Shown here: positions 53,868 to 63,004 of the stretch, in pieces
How positions within the stretch are numbered: position 1 is the first letter of the stretch
How the letters are laid out: every line of letters begins with the position of its first letter
NCBI GenBank assembly: GCA_964507445.1
Contig: CAZDQF010000016.1
Coordinates: forward strand, 47,739-111,738
Source: GCA-2683135 sp964507445
Lineage (GTDB): Bacteria; Planctomycetota; GCA-002687715
Direction: 5' to 3'
DNA length: 64,000 bases
Translations under genes and position numbers: made by a program
Notes under the pieces: model-generated
The model's input: only the letters and a program-made list of their open reading frames with translations
What the model was told of the DNA's origin: nothing
Database searches by the model: none

Positions 53868-55022
53868 ATGAAACTCTGTGTGTTCTCCGCTGACACCCGT
53901 GAGCCGTACGGCGCCTCAAAGAGCCTGATGGCGCTGATGCGAGAGCTCGACCATCTCGGTGACGTTTCATGTTCGCTGTTCAGCGTCTATCCCGGCCGTA
54001 TCGGCAACCTGGCCGAGTCTCTGGGTTGGGCCACCAGGATGTACGATTACACTTGGCATTTTCGGAAGACCCGGATCGCTCGCCTCTGTGGTTTTGCAGT
54101 TCAAAAGTTGACGTGCGCGCTCAAGCTCATCTCGTTCATCAAGCGAGAGCGGGTAGAGGTGGTCTACGTCAACTCATGCGTTTACTCACTTCCGATTCTG
54201 TGTGGTTGGCTGATGCGGCGTCCCGTGGTCGTCCACATGCGGGACAGCGCGGACTACTTGAGGTCTGGGGGGATTTACCGTCGTGCCCGCCGAATGATAT
54301 TCAAGCGATGCGCCCGTCGGTTCATCGCAATATCTGAGCACGCTCGGCAAGATCTCCTCGCCGCGATAGGTGACGTTGATGTCAGCGTCATCCATAACGG
54401 AATCGACACGGATCATTTCTCGCCATCGATTTCGGGGCGCGAAGAGGCCCGGACTCGCCTGAAATTCGACGGTTGGCCGCACATCGTGGTGTGCGTGACG
54501 CGAATTGATCCGCGCAAAGGAATCCAAGACTTCCTCGAAGTCGCTGACAAGACACGAGAGCGATTCCCGGACGTGCTTTTTCTGCTCGTCGGCGGCCCGG
54601 TCGAATCAGAGTTCTTTCGCCTTTCTGTCTCGCCTCGCTTGGAGTCCGCCTCAAATGTCCGGCACTTGCCGTTTCAAGATGACGTCCGTCCACTCTTCTC
54701 CGTAGCCGACATTGTGCTCAACACCACGCACGGAGAACAGTTCGGGCGTACGAACGTGGAGGCCATGGCGATGGGATCTTGCGTCTTGTCTTCAGACGCG
54801 GGAGCGATCCCCGAGATCATTGTCGACGGGGTTACGGGATTCCTGTTCGGTGTGGGCGTGATCGATGACCTTCCGGCGAGAATTGGCACGTTGTTAGATG
54901 AGCCGGCGTTGCGAGAGCGCGTGGCCCGTGCAGCGAGCGCTGATGTCCGAACGCGGTTTGGTATGGCGGCACATGTCGCGGCCGTCCGGTCCTGCGTGGA
55001 GCGGGCGGCGACCGCGTCATAA
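53868..55022 (+). CDS. Glycosyltransferase family 4
   Basis: 384 residues. N-domain KLCVFSADTREPYGASKSLM and FIAISEHARQDLLAAIGDVD; C-domain VVCVTRIDPRKGIQDFLEVA and GEQFGRTNVEAMAMGSCVLS, which holds the EX7E donor-site motif. It transfers a sugar from an NDP donor onto the growing repeat unit at the cytoplasmic side. 47 bp after the pyruvyl transferase. Specificity cannot be read. Confidence 0.9.
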   Translation: MKLCVFSADTREPYGASKSLMALMRELDHLGDVSCSLFSVYPGRIGNLAESLGWATRMYDYTWHFRKTRIARLCGFAVQKLTCALKLISFIKRERVEVVYVNSCVYSLPILCGWLMRRPVVVHMRDSADYLRSGGIYRRARRMIFKRCARRFIAISEHARQDLLAAIGDVDVSVIHNGIDTDHFSPSISGREEARTRLKFDGWPHIVVCVTRIDPRKGIQDFLEVADKTRERFPDVLFLLVGGPVESEFFRLSVSPRLESASNVRHLPFQDDVRPLFSVADIVLNTTHGEQFGRTNVEAMAMGSCVLSSDAGAIPEIIVDGVTGFLFGVGVIDDLPARIGTLLDEPALRERVARAASADVRTRFGMAAHVAAVRSCVERAATAS

Positions 55023-55066
55023 GGGAAGTCGAAATCCAACTCTCGGCAAGGACAATCCAACAGCGC

Positions 55067-56371
55067 ATGGCCCGACCTGGCTTCTGGGCGCTCGCAATCT
55101 TCGCTGCTTGGTGCGCTATGATTCACGTCCCACGTGTCGGTCCTCTGGTGATCGCCTATCGTTGGCCGGTGGGCGTCGTCGCCGGAGTAGCGGGGTTCTG
55201 GGCCTGGGGGTCGATGCCGCGGCTGCTGGTCTCTCCCGGGGGCTACCGTCTGGGCGTTTGGGGCATCGCGTTGATCGCGGCGGCTGCCCTTGCATCGACT
55301 TTCTCGGTGTTGCAAGTCGACAGCTTTCTCAGGGCAGGCGGGGTCGCTCTGGTCCTTGGCTTCGGTGTCTTCGGTTGCCTCGCTTGGTTTTCCCGGACAG
55401 GGGGAGTAGTCGACGGGCTGATCTGCGCGTTTGGGTTCTCGATGGTCGGGGTGATGGGGTTGGTCTTCGAGAGCGTGGCGTCTGGAAGTACGGGCTGGAG
55501 TGCCGAGTTGCGCTTCCAAGGGTCTGGCATTGCTAAGGCGACGGGGTCCGGGGTGGCGATGGTGGCAGCTCTGCCCCTCGTCGCTTGGTGCGGAAAGTAC
55601 TACTACCAGCGATTCCCCCTCCTCTTTCATGTGTTCGGTCTGTTGCTGGCCTATCTCGTGATATCGACTCGTAGCCGGACAGCGATCGGCGCCATGGTGA
55701 TTGTCCTGCCAGCTGCGATCGTCGCCCTGCGCTCGGTTCGCTTCGGCGCCGTGGTCTTCGGAGTCTTGTCTGCGTCTCTTCTCGTAGTCGCCTACGTGGA
55801 ATCAAACGAGGATGCGCGCGCGATCCTCCGCTTGGCAGATGACGGGAGCGGTGTCCGTTGGACGACCGGGCGGGCTGAACGATGGGAGACCGTCGCTCAA
55901 AGAGCGTTAGAGCGCCCTGTCATTGGGCGCGGCGTTGGCATGTCTCGGTATCACCATCTCGATGACCGGGTCGTGCAGTTCGGGTCACCCGTCGCTCGAG
56001 TGTCTCACAACGAGCACCTGGCGGTCTTCTATGACATGGGTGCCGTGGGTGTGGTGGCCTTCTGGGGGCTGTTGGGCCTGGTGTTCTCGTCTGGTCTTCG
56101 AATCTGGCGTACGGGCATGAGCATGTACAGGGACGCGCTCTTGATGGTCTTCTTGTCTTGGTTCGTCGTATTCATCGACACCGCGTCGCACAACGCATAC
56201 CTCACGATCGGTAATTCTGGGGCGTACATGTTCTGGATGCAGGGGACTCTGGTGGTCTGCGGCGCGACATCTTTGTCCCGCATGGCGCCGCCGGTGACGC
56301 AGCCGGTGGTTCGGTCGCACGGCCGGGGGCGTTCCGGTGTCGCGGCATCACGGTCGGTGGGCACTCGATGA
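55067..56371 (+). CDS. O-antigen ligase/polymerase-like membrane protein (second copy)
   Basis: 434 residues with about ten membrane helices (PVGVVAGVAGFWAWGSMP; VWGIALIAAAALASTFSVLQ; GAVVFGVLSASLLVVAYV). The Wzy_C-type loop reads PVIGRGVGMSRYHHL and VSHNEHLAVFYDMGAVGVVA. It lacks the TPR tail of the protein at 39675. One of the two likely polymerises repeat units and the other may transfer the chain, but which does which is not visible. Its stop overlaps the next ATG (ATGA). Confidence 0.85.
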   Translation: MARPGFWALAIFAAWCAMIHVPRVGPLVIAYRWPVGVVAGVAGFWAWGSMPRLLVSPGGYRLGVWGIALIAAAALASTFSVLQVDSFLRAGGVALVLGFGVFGCLAWFSRTGGVVDGLICAFGFSMVGVMGLVFESVASGSTGWSAELRFQGSGIAKATGSGVAMVAALPLVAWCGKYYYQRFPLLFHVFGLLLAYLVISTRSRTAIGAMVIVLPAAIVALRSVRFGAVVFGVLSASLLVVAYVESNEDARAILRLADDGSGVRWTTGRAERWETVAQRALERPVIGRGVGMSRYHHLDDRVVQFGSPVARVSHNEHLAVFYDMGAVGVVAFWGLLGLVFSSGLRIWRTGMSMYRDALLMVFLSWFVVFIDTASHNAYLTIGNSGAYMFWMQGTLVVCGATSLSRMAPPVTQPVVRSHGRGRSGVAASRSVGTR

Positions 56372-57687
56372 GTGCGAGGGGCAGGCGCCGCGATCGACCC
56401 GTTGTCGATGTCGCGCAGATCGGTGCGCGGGAGCGTTATGCGGTACCCAAAGCGATCCATGACCTCGGGATGCTGCGATACCTGCACACCGACCTCTATT
56501 TCGGACGCGGCAGCCGCATGTGTCCGGTCAAAGGGCTCATTGAGCGCTGCGGTATCGGTTGGCTGCGACGTCTTCGGAGCAGGAAGTGTGATCTTCCCCC
56601 TGATGTCGTACGTGCCCAAAACGGACTCGGTCTCCGGCGGCTCTGGAGACTGCGAGGCGTCCGCTCGGCGGCGGGGCGTATGCGGGTGCACGAGGCGATG
56701 GAGCGCGAGTTCGCACTCGGCGTGTTGAAGGGAATGAAGTCCATGCCCGACGCGATCGTCGGGTTTCGTGGTTCCTCCCACCTCTTCGAGAGCGGCACGG
56801 GGCGGTTCAAGTGTATCCTGGATCAGATAGACGGGGGCATTCACGAGGTGGATGTGGTCCGAGAGGAGCAGCGCAAGAACGTCGATTGGGTGACTGGAAC
56901 GCCCGACTGGATGGCGAGCGAGGCGAACGGGGACCCGTACTGGATGGACGTGGAGGGCGTGCGGTTGAAGCGGGAATGGGGGCTGTCGGATGTGATCGTC
57001 TGTAATTCGGAGTGGACGGTGCAGTGCCTCAAGGCCGTGGGCGTCGCTGAGTCCAAGCTACGGATTATCCCGATTCCGTTTGATCCTCCTCCAGACCGTC
57101 CACCGTCGAGGCGGGATTTTCGGCGCGGTAGCCTGAGAGTCGGCTTCTTAGGAACCCTCACCCTGCGAAAGGGCATTCACCACTTGTTGAGGGCCGCCCG
57201 GCTCGCTTCGGAAGACGCCGCCGTCAAGGTGTTGTGCGCGGGACCATCCGAGATCGACCTTGCGCGCCTCGACGAGTTCGCTGGGCAGGTCGAGTATCGG
57301 GGGAGGATCGCCAGGAGCGAGATCGGCCGCTTTTTCGAGGAGTGCGACGTGCTGGCTCTTCCATCCCTGTCGGAGGGTTTTGGCATCGTGCAGTTGGAGG
57401 CGATGGCATTGGGGATCCCGGTCATCGCCAGTGACCGCACCGGAGACGTGGTGATTGACGGTGTCAATGGGTTGCGCGTGCGGGCCGGAGACGTGGAGGG
57501 CTTGGCCTCCGCGATGCTGGATTTGTCCGGCGATCCGGATCGACTTGAAGGAATGAGCGCCGCCGCGAGAGAGCGGGTGAAGGTGTTCTCGAGCACTCGT
57601 GTGAGAGAGCTGTGGCGTCAGTGCTTGATCGACACCGTGGAAGGTCGGCCGTCTCGGGTGCATTCCCCGGCCGCGGGCGACCCTTGA
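56368..57687 (+). CDS. Glycosyltransferase family 4
   Basis: 439 residues. It begins with an unusually long N-part (VDVAQIGARERYAVPKAIHD; DAIVGFRGSSHLFESGTGRF), then the GT-B C-domain LRVGFLGTLTLRKGIHHLL and LPSLSEGFGIVQLEAMALGI with the EX7E motif. Short GT-B cleft motif DVIVCNSEWTVQCL. Cytoplasmic sugar transferase in repeat-unit assembly. Overlaps both neighbours (ATGA upstream; TTGA downstream). Confidence 0.9.
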   Translation: MSARGRRRDRPVVDVAQIGARERYAVPKAIHDLGMLRYLHTDLYFGRGSRMCPVKGLIERCGIGWLRRLRSRKCDLPPDVVRAQNGLGLRRLWRLRGVRSAAGRMRVHEAMEREFALGVLKGMKSMPDAIVGFRGSSHLFESGTGRFKCILDQIDGGIHEVDVVREEQRKNVDWVTGTPDWMASEANGDPYWMDVEGVRLKREWGLSDVIVCNSEWTVQCLKAVGVAESKLRIIPIPFDPPPDRPPSRRDFRRGSLRVGFLGTLTLRKGIHHLLRAARLASEDAAVKVLCAGPSEIDLARLDEFAGQVEYRGRIARSEIGRFFEECDVLALPSLSEGFGIVQLEAMALGIPVIASDRTGDVVIDGVNGLRVRAGDVEGLASAMLDLSGDPDRLEGMSAAARERVKVFSSTRVRELWRQCLIDTVEGRPSRVHSPAAGDP

Positions 57688-58631
57688 CCGCCGCGGCAAT
57701 AGACGCCCTCGTCGTCTGCTACCACTCGGAACGGTGGTTGCGACGATGTCTCGAGTCATTGTCTGGACAGACGCTGCCTCTGCGGACGGTCCATGTCATC
57801 GACAATGGGCACATGGAGGCGGGCGCCTTCGATGGCATCGAAATCGGGGACCTGGACGTGCGCTACGTGCGCATGCGTCGCAACGCGAAATATGGCGGAG
57901 GCAACAACCTGGGGTTTGACCGGGCATCCCGGGCCGGGGCTGACTTCGTGTTGGTGGTCAATCCCGACATGTGGCTGGAACCGGACGCCGTGGAGCACAT
58001 GGTCGCGGCATGCGGCCGAGACGAGAGGCTCGGGGTGGCCTCCGGGGTCCAACTTGCTTACGACTCAGACGAGTGGTCCAAGTGGGCTCGCGTCCACGTG
58101 CGCGGCCCTGGATCCGGAGGCGTGGTCGAGTGCGATTGGCTGGAGGGGTCCTGCCTGTTCTTGCCCATCAGGTTGGTGCGGGAATTGGGCGGTTTCGACC
58201 CCATCTACCCGATGTACTACGAAGACATGGACCTGTGCAGACGCGCGCGCCTGAGGGGGTATCGGTGTGCCGTGGTCCTCGATGCACGCTATCACCACTA
58301 TTCCAACGCGAGTTTCTTGGACCACGCGTCACCTCAGCGGACCACCCAGATCGACGCGTCGCAGTTCATCTTCATGATCACCGATCCGGCCAGCACGTGG
58401 ATCAACAACCACTTCGTTGCGGGCCGTTGGCTGTTGCGACGCGTCCTCGCATGGGTGCGGGGCCGTCGCCCCGGGTTCGGCGGGGCCATGGGGAGGATCG
58501 GCCGGCTCCAGGTCGGGCGACGCCGTGAGCTCAAGACCAATTGGCGTCGACGCCGGCGTGGGGACCTAAGTGTGCAGTTGGAGGCAGTGGACACGTGGGT
58601 CGAGCACGAAGCGCGAGTGCAACCGGAATGA
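57684..58631 (+). CDS. Glycosyltransferase family 2
   Basis: 315 residues from TTG 57684, which overlaps the previous stop as TTGA; a GTG at 57612 would add 24 residues and overlap the upstream gene by 76 bp. GT-A fold: IDALVVCYHSERWLRRCLES, VIDNGHMEAG, NPDMWLEPDAVEHM, and YYEDMDLCRRARLRGY (the acceptor-base Glu-Asp). It transfers a sugar such as rhamnose to the repeat unit. The TTG start is unusual but fits the overlap pattern of this operon. Confidence 0.82.
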   Translation: MTAAAIDALVVCYHSERWLRRCLESLSGQTLPLRTVHVIDNGHMEAGAFDGIEIGDLDVRYVRMRRNAKYGGGNNLGFDRASRAGADFVLVVNPDMWLEPDAVEHMVAACGRDERLGVASGVQLAYDSDEWSKWARVHVRGPGSGGVVECDWLEGSCLFLPIRLVRELGGFDPIYPMYYEDMDLCRRARLRGYRCAVVLDARYHHYSNASFLDHASPQRTTQIDASQFIFMITDPASTWINNHFVAGRWLLRRVLAWVRGRRPGFGGAMGRIGRLQVGRRRELKTNWRRRRRGDLSVQLEAVDTWVEHEARVQPE

Positions 58632-59596
58632 CCGAGCCACGTCGAGACCAAGCGATCGCCATGACGGTCGTCATCCCCAGTCACAACAAGCCGAGGGACT
58701 TGGTGCGATGCGTACAGGCGCTCGTGGCCATGGAGTTCTCTTTCGGCGTCTATGAGATCGTGGTCGTCGATGACGGATCCCGCGAGCCCGTGGAGCCTCT
58801 CCTCGATGCGGTGCGTTCGGGGCCGGTTCCCATCACTTGCGTTCGCCTCGAAGGCCGCGGTCCGGCGGGTGCCCGAAATGCCGGTATCCGGTGCAGCAGG
58901 GGCGCGGTGGTGGCGCTGTGTGATGACGACGCAGTGCCGCAAGCCGGGTACCTCGATCAGATCTACCTTCCGTTCACGACCGACGACGACGTCGTGGGTG
59001 TGGAGGGTGCGGTGATCCCGGTTGGCGGAGAAGAGTTCGGGCTACTGGGAATGAGCCCCAGGAACGAGAAGGGAGGAGTGTATCTCACGTGCAACATCGC
59101 GTTCAGGCGCGAAGCGTTGATCCGGGTCGGAGGGTTGGACGAAAATTTCCCGTTTCCTGCGTTCGAGGACTGCGACCTCGCTTTCGCCATCGGCCCTCTC
59201 GGGAGGATCGTGTGGGCGCCGAGAGCCGCCGTGCATCACCCCCGGCGCCGCTGGAGTCTCGGCAGGGCCATCAGGGAGATCCAGTTCAACGAGCCCCTGG
59301 TCCTGTTTGCTCGCCGCTACGGATACATGGGCTGGCGGGATCGACCCACCAGGGTTCCGTGGGCACGGGTGTACTGGTCTGCTGTGGTGGCGCTTCCGTT
59401 GGGGAGAACTCGGACCGGACTGAAGGGGCTGTTCGGGCCTCGACCGGTGCAGGCGCTGGAGTACCTGACCATCTCCATGTTGCAGAGCATGGCGGCCTCG
59501 ATTCTCGTCATCAGACCCATCGTTCGCGGTTACAGGAAGACCCGCGAACGCGAAGTCGATGGCCTGTTGACTGGAGCCGCGGGCAATGGTGGTTGA
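58628..59596 (+). CDS. Glycosyltransferase family 2
   Basis: 322 residues from ATG 58628, overlapping the previous stop (ATGA). GT-A motifs: MTVVIPSHNKPRDLVRCVQA, EIVVVDDGSREP, ALCDDDAVPQAG (the DxD-type metal site) and FPAFEDCDLAFAIGPLGR. The C-terminus has a hydrophobic stretch that may be peripheral. Role: repeat-unit assembly on the cytoplasmic face. Confidence 0.88.
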   Translation: MTEPRRDQAIAMTVVIPSHNKPRDLVRCVQALVAMEFSFGVYEIVVVDDGSREPVEPLLDAVRSGPVPITCVRLEGRGPAGARNAGIRCSRGAVVALCDDDAVPQAGYLDQIYLPFTTDDDVVGVEGAVIPVGGEEFGLLGMSPRNEKGGVYLTCNIAFRREALIRVGGLDENFPFPAFEDCDLAFAIGPLGRIVWAPRAAVHHPRRRWSLGRAIREIQFNEPLVLFARRYGYMGWRDRPTRVPWARVYWSAVVALPLGRTRTGLKGLFGPRPVQALEYLTISMLQSMAASILVIRPIVRGYRKTREREVDGLLTGAAGNGG

Positions 59597-59638
59597 GCCG
59601 CGCTGCCACGCCTGCGTCGCGGGAGCAAGCTGCCTTGG

Positions 59639-60670
59639 ATGCCGGGGCATGGACGTTCGTCAGTGACCGTGAAAGAGCAACGCAGAGCGCCGTCGATCAC
59701 GCAGCCTCTCGTGGTCGTGGTCATCCTGAACTACAACGGCGGAGATTTGCTGAAGCGCTGCGTAGAGTCGTTCTCCCTGGCGGACTATGCGCGTCTTCGT
59801 ATCCTGGTCGTGGATAACGCATCCACGGACGGGTCCGCCGACGAGATCAGTGAGGCGCCGGGCATCCTCGAGTTGATCCGGTGTGAATCCAACGGGGGCT
59901 ACACGGGTGGCAATAACGTCGGGATCCGGCGCGCGCTCGAGGTCGGAGCCGACTACGTCCTGGTGGTGAATGCGGACACGGTTGTTCTCCGCCCGGCGTT
60001 CATCACGCGGATGGTGGAGTACAGCGAGGCGAACCCAGATGTGGGAATCTGTGGTCCGAGAGTGTGTTTCCAGCGAGAGGGACACGTACAAAACACGATC
60101 TGCCAGGTTCCGAGGCCCCTGCTGGGTGCGGTCACGTGGATCGCACAGCGCCTGGGTTGGCGGCCAGTCCGTTCCGGTGATCTTGAGGTGGACGCGCCGG
60201 TATTGAACGGTGTCTGCATCCTCGTGAGGTCGGCCGTCTTTCGCGAGGTCGGCGTGTTCGATCACAGCATCTTCATGTACCGGGAGGATGCGGACCTGGC
60301 CATTCGTGCGCGGGGGCAGGGCTGGAGAAGCGTGTACGTGCCGATCGACAGCATCCTGCACCTCCAAAAGTCGGAGGGATACGACTACCTGGGAATGGTC
60401 AATTTCCTCCTGAAACGCAACGCGGTGCTCCTGATGATGAACTGCGGCCGTCCCGCCTCCGCACTCGTCATGGCGGTCATGGTCCTCGGTGTGTCTTCCA
60501 TGCGTGCGGTAGCCGCGACCGCGCGCCGTCGACGTGTGAGAGACCACTGGCGATTCGTCAGAGTTCTGGCGCGATCACTGGGTGCGGTGTTTCGCAGAGA
60601 CCATGATTGCGCGTCATTCGGCCCCCCAGCCGCATCCTGGGCGGGAGTGACAAGCCAGACCGATGCATGA
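59639..60670 (+). CDS. Glycosyltransferase family 2 (rhamnosyltransferase-like)
   Basis: 343 residues. GT-A motifs: VVVILNYNGGDLLKRCVESF, ILVVDNASTDGSADE, VLVVNADTVVLRP and MYREDADLAIRARGQGW. The pattern is close to WbbL-type rhamnosyltransferases. The start is uncertain: ATG 59639 is 42 bp past the previous stop, and a GTG within the next 30 bases is possible. Stop overlaps the next gene by eight bases. Confidence 0.88.
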   Translation: MPGHGRSSVTVKEQRRAPSITQPLVVVVILNYNGGDLLKRCVESFSLADYARLRILVVDNASTDGSADEISEAPGILELIRCESNGGYTGGNNVGIRRALEVGADYVLVVNADTVVLRPAFITRMVEYSEANPDVGICGPRVCFQREGHVQNTICQVPRPLLGAVTWIAQRLGWRPVRSGDLEVDAPVLNGVCILVRSAVFREVGVFDHSIFMYREDADLAIRARGQGWRSVYVPIDSILHLQKSEGYDYLGMVNFLLKRNAVLLMMNCGRPASALVMAVMVLGVSSMRAVAATARRRRVRDHWRFVRVLARSLGAVFRRDHDCASFGPPAASWAGVTSQTDA

Positions 60671-61844
60671 ACCTGGCTCGAAGACGAACGGGCGCGCGGT
60701 TCCCTCCTTGCATGTGGTGTCGCGTCTGCCGGCGCCCTACCGGGAGCCGTTGTTCCAGCGGATTCATGATTCCTCGCGCATCCGCATCTCCGTGCTGTAC
60801 CAGTACCTCGGACGGAGCGGAACGGCCTGGGGCGAGGAGCGGACGGGACTGGAGGGTGCGTTCTCATACCCGTCCCAGGCGATCTGCGAAAGACCCCGTG
60901 GAGTCGTCCGGGAGGTGGCGGCGTTTTTCAGGACGATGCGGCTGTTGCGCCGCAGGCGTCCGGACCTGCTGCTGATCCACGGATATTCCTACACCGCGAG
61001 TTGGGCCGCGATGGCGGCCTGCTGGTGGTGGCGGATTCCCTACGCGCTACGCGGCGACTCCAATGGTTTCATCGAGACCGGGATGGGCCGCTGGAAGGGA
61101 TTGAAGCGGCGCTTGTTGGGCAGGCTGGTGTCCGGAGCCTCGGCGATCCTCCACATCGGGGCGGCCAATCGCCGGTATTGGGAGTCGTACGGTGCCCGCC
61201 AGGATCAACTGGTGGAGGCCCGCTACGCAGTGGACGAGCACGTGTATAAGCCCCGCGCGCGGAACAGCCGCCAAACCGATGCGGTACGGTTGCTGTTCGT
61301 CGGGCGACTGATCCCACGAAAACGAGTCATGTGTCTCGTGGAGGCGTTCATCCGTCTTGCAGAGGAGGAGGGGAGCTCGGATTGCACGCTGACCATCGTC
61401 GGCACGGGCCCCGATTGGGAGAGGCTCAAGGCGCGCGTCGACGAGTGGGGCGGCGACGGGATCGTGCTGAGGGGACGCTCAAAGCCCTGCGACCTGCCGG
61501 CCATCTACCAGGATCACGACGTGCTCGTCTGTCCTTACGAGAGCGAGCCCTGGGGCCTGACCATCAACGAGGCCATGTCGTGCGGTCTCGCGGTGGTGGC
61601 GGCCACCAATGGGACCTGTGGAGCCGCGATGGACCTCGTGCGGGACGGTGTCAACGGCGCCGGTCTGGCGGCCGTCGACGAGCACTCGATTCTCGATGCG
61701 CTGAGACGGGTCCTGGCGGATCGTGGACGGCTGCAACAGATGAAGGACGCGAGCCTGAAGCTCATAGAGGACTGGCGGTACGACTCGGCGGTGAGAGGCT
61801 TCTGCGAAGCGACCGAGAGGTCGCGGCGGGGTGGCGACCGGTGA
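60663..61844 (+). CDS. Glycosyltransferase family 4
   Basis: 393 residues. GT-B: VVSRLPAPYREPLFQRIHDS at the N-terminus, VRLLFVGRLIPRKRVMCLVE starting the C-domain, and ESEPWGLTINEAMSCGLAVV with the EX7E motif. A short hydrophobic stretch (AAMAACWWWRIPYALRG) is part of the fold. Repeat-unit assembly. Overlaps the next gene (GTGA). Confidence 0.9.
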   Translation: MHEPGSKTNGRAVPSLHVVSRLPAPYREPLFQRIHDSSRIRISVLYQYLGRSGTAWGEERTGLEGAFSYPSQAICERPRGVVREVAAFFRTMRLLRRRRPDLLLIHGYSYTASWAAMAACWWWRIPYALRGDSNGFIETGMGRWKGLKRRLLGRLVSGASAILHIGAANRRYWESYGARQDQLVEARYAVDEHVYKPRARNSRQTDAVRLLFVGRLIPRKRVMCLVEAFIRLAEEEGSSDCTLTIVGTGPDWERLKARVDEWGGDGIVLRGRSKPCDLPAIYQDHDVLVCPYESEPWGLTINEAMSCGLAVVAATNGTCGAAMDLVRDGVNGAGLAAVDEHSILDALRRVLADRGRLQQMKDASLKLIEDWRYDSAVRGFCEATERSRRGGDR

Positions 61845-63004
61845 GCGCGTGCACGCGCATCGTCCAGGTCGTTCCGCGCATCGCGGACCAGTCCAGTGGC
61901 CCCTCCCAGTCCGTTCCGGGATTGTCGCGGGCGCTGCAGGACGGCGGTAATGAGGTGGACCTGTTCGTGCTCGAACCGCTGCCGGCGCGGACTACGTTCA
62001 GTCGTACGACGGCGTTCCCGTGCTTGCGAGGGGGCTGGCTCCGTCGACTCGGCGTGTCCCCGAAGCTGAAGGCCGCCCTGCGGGCCGCTGCCCGGCGGGC
62101 CGACGTCATCCACACCAACAGTCTCTGGATGATGCCCAGCATCTACCCCCGCGGGGCCATAGAGGGCACGAACTGCCGGTTGGTTGTCTCGCCTCGTGGG
62201 ACGCTCTCCGAATGGTCTCTCAATCGCGCCCGTTGTCGAAAGAAGATCATCGACTGGTACGGGCAGGGTCGTAGCTTGCGCCGAGCAGACTGTATCCACG
62301 TGACTTCGGAAGCAGAGTTGCAAGACGTTCGACGTTACGGCTTGCGGAACCCTGTCGCTGTGGTGCCCAACGGTCTCTCCTGCCCCGACCTGGTGAGGCC
62401 GGTGGCGTCCCAAAGAACGGGACATAGACGGCTCTTGTTCCTGTCCCGAATCCACCCGAAGAAGGGCGTCGACGACCTCTTGCATGCGTGGGTCCGCCTC
62501 GAGGACGAGTTTCCTGACTGGGAGTTGCAGATCGCTGGGCCGGAAGAGCACTCGTACGCAGAGAAGATGAAATCACTCGCGACCACGTTGCGATTGTCTC
62601 GTGTGTCGTTCGTGGGTGAAGTCATCGGCGAGGCCAAGTCCGAGACGTTTCGAGCAGCTGACTTGTTCGTGCTGCCGACCCACAATGAGAACTTCGGGAT
62701 TGCGGTTGCGGAGGCATTGGCCCACGGAGTCCCTGTCATCGTGTCTACCGCTGCGCCGTGGGCAGGGGTGGAGGCCGAGGGGTGTGGGTGGTGGTTCGAG
62801 ACGTCGCGATCGGGCCTCAGTGGGGCGCTCCGAGATGCGTTGGGTCGCACTTCGACAGAGCTTGGTGATATGGGCGCACGTGGCCATGAGTGGGTCCGCC
62901 GCGAGTTTGCCTGGGAGGTCATCGGCGATCGGATGAGTCGAACGTATCGTTGGCTTTGCGGTCGCGGAGACCGCCCGGAATTCGTACATACTTCAGGTGA
63001 ATGA
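61841..63004 (+). CDS. Glycosyltransferase family 4
   Basis: 387 residues from GTG 61841 (GTGA overlap with the previous stop). The same frame stays open upstream to 61331, but that part is the shadow of the preceding gene. GT-B: RIVQVVPRIADQSSGPSQSV, CRLVVSPRGTLSEWSLNRAR, LLFLSRIHPKKGVDDLLHAW and THNENFGIAVAEALAHGVPV (EX7E). Likely a mannosyl/galactosyl-type transferase, but sugar is not assignable. Confidence 0.9.
   Translation: MSACTRIVQVVPRIADQSSGPSQSVPGLSRALQDGGNEVDLFVLEPLPARTTFSRTTAFPCLRGGWLRRLGVSPKLKAALRAAARRADVIHTNSLWMMPSIYPRGAIEGTNCRLVVSPRGTLSEWSLNRARCRKKIIDWYGQGRSLRRADCIHVTSEAELQDVRRYGLRNPVAVVPNGLSCPDLVRPVASQRTGHRRLLFLSRIHPKKGVDDLLHAWVRLEDEFPDWELQIAGPEEHSYAEKMKSLATTLRLSRVSFVGEVIGEAKSETFRAADLFVLPTHNENFGIAVAEALAHGVPVIVSTAAPWAGVEAEGCGWWFETSRSGLSGALRDALGRTSTELGDMGARGHEWVRREFAWEVIGDRMSRTYRWLCGRGDRPEFVHTSGE

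Noticed and set aside
61331..61840. Upstream extension of the GT4 at 61841
   Set aside because: Overlaps the preceding GT4 entirely in another frame; the GTGA junction gives a natural start.
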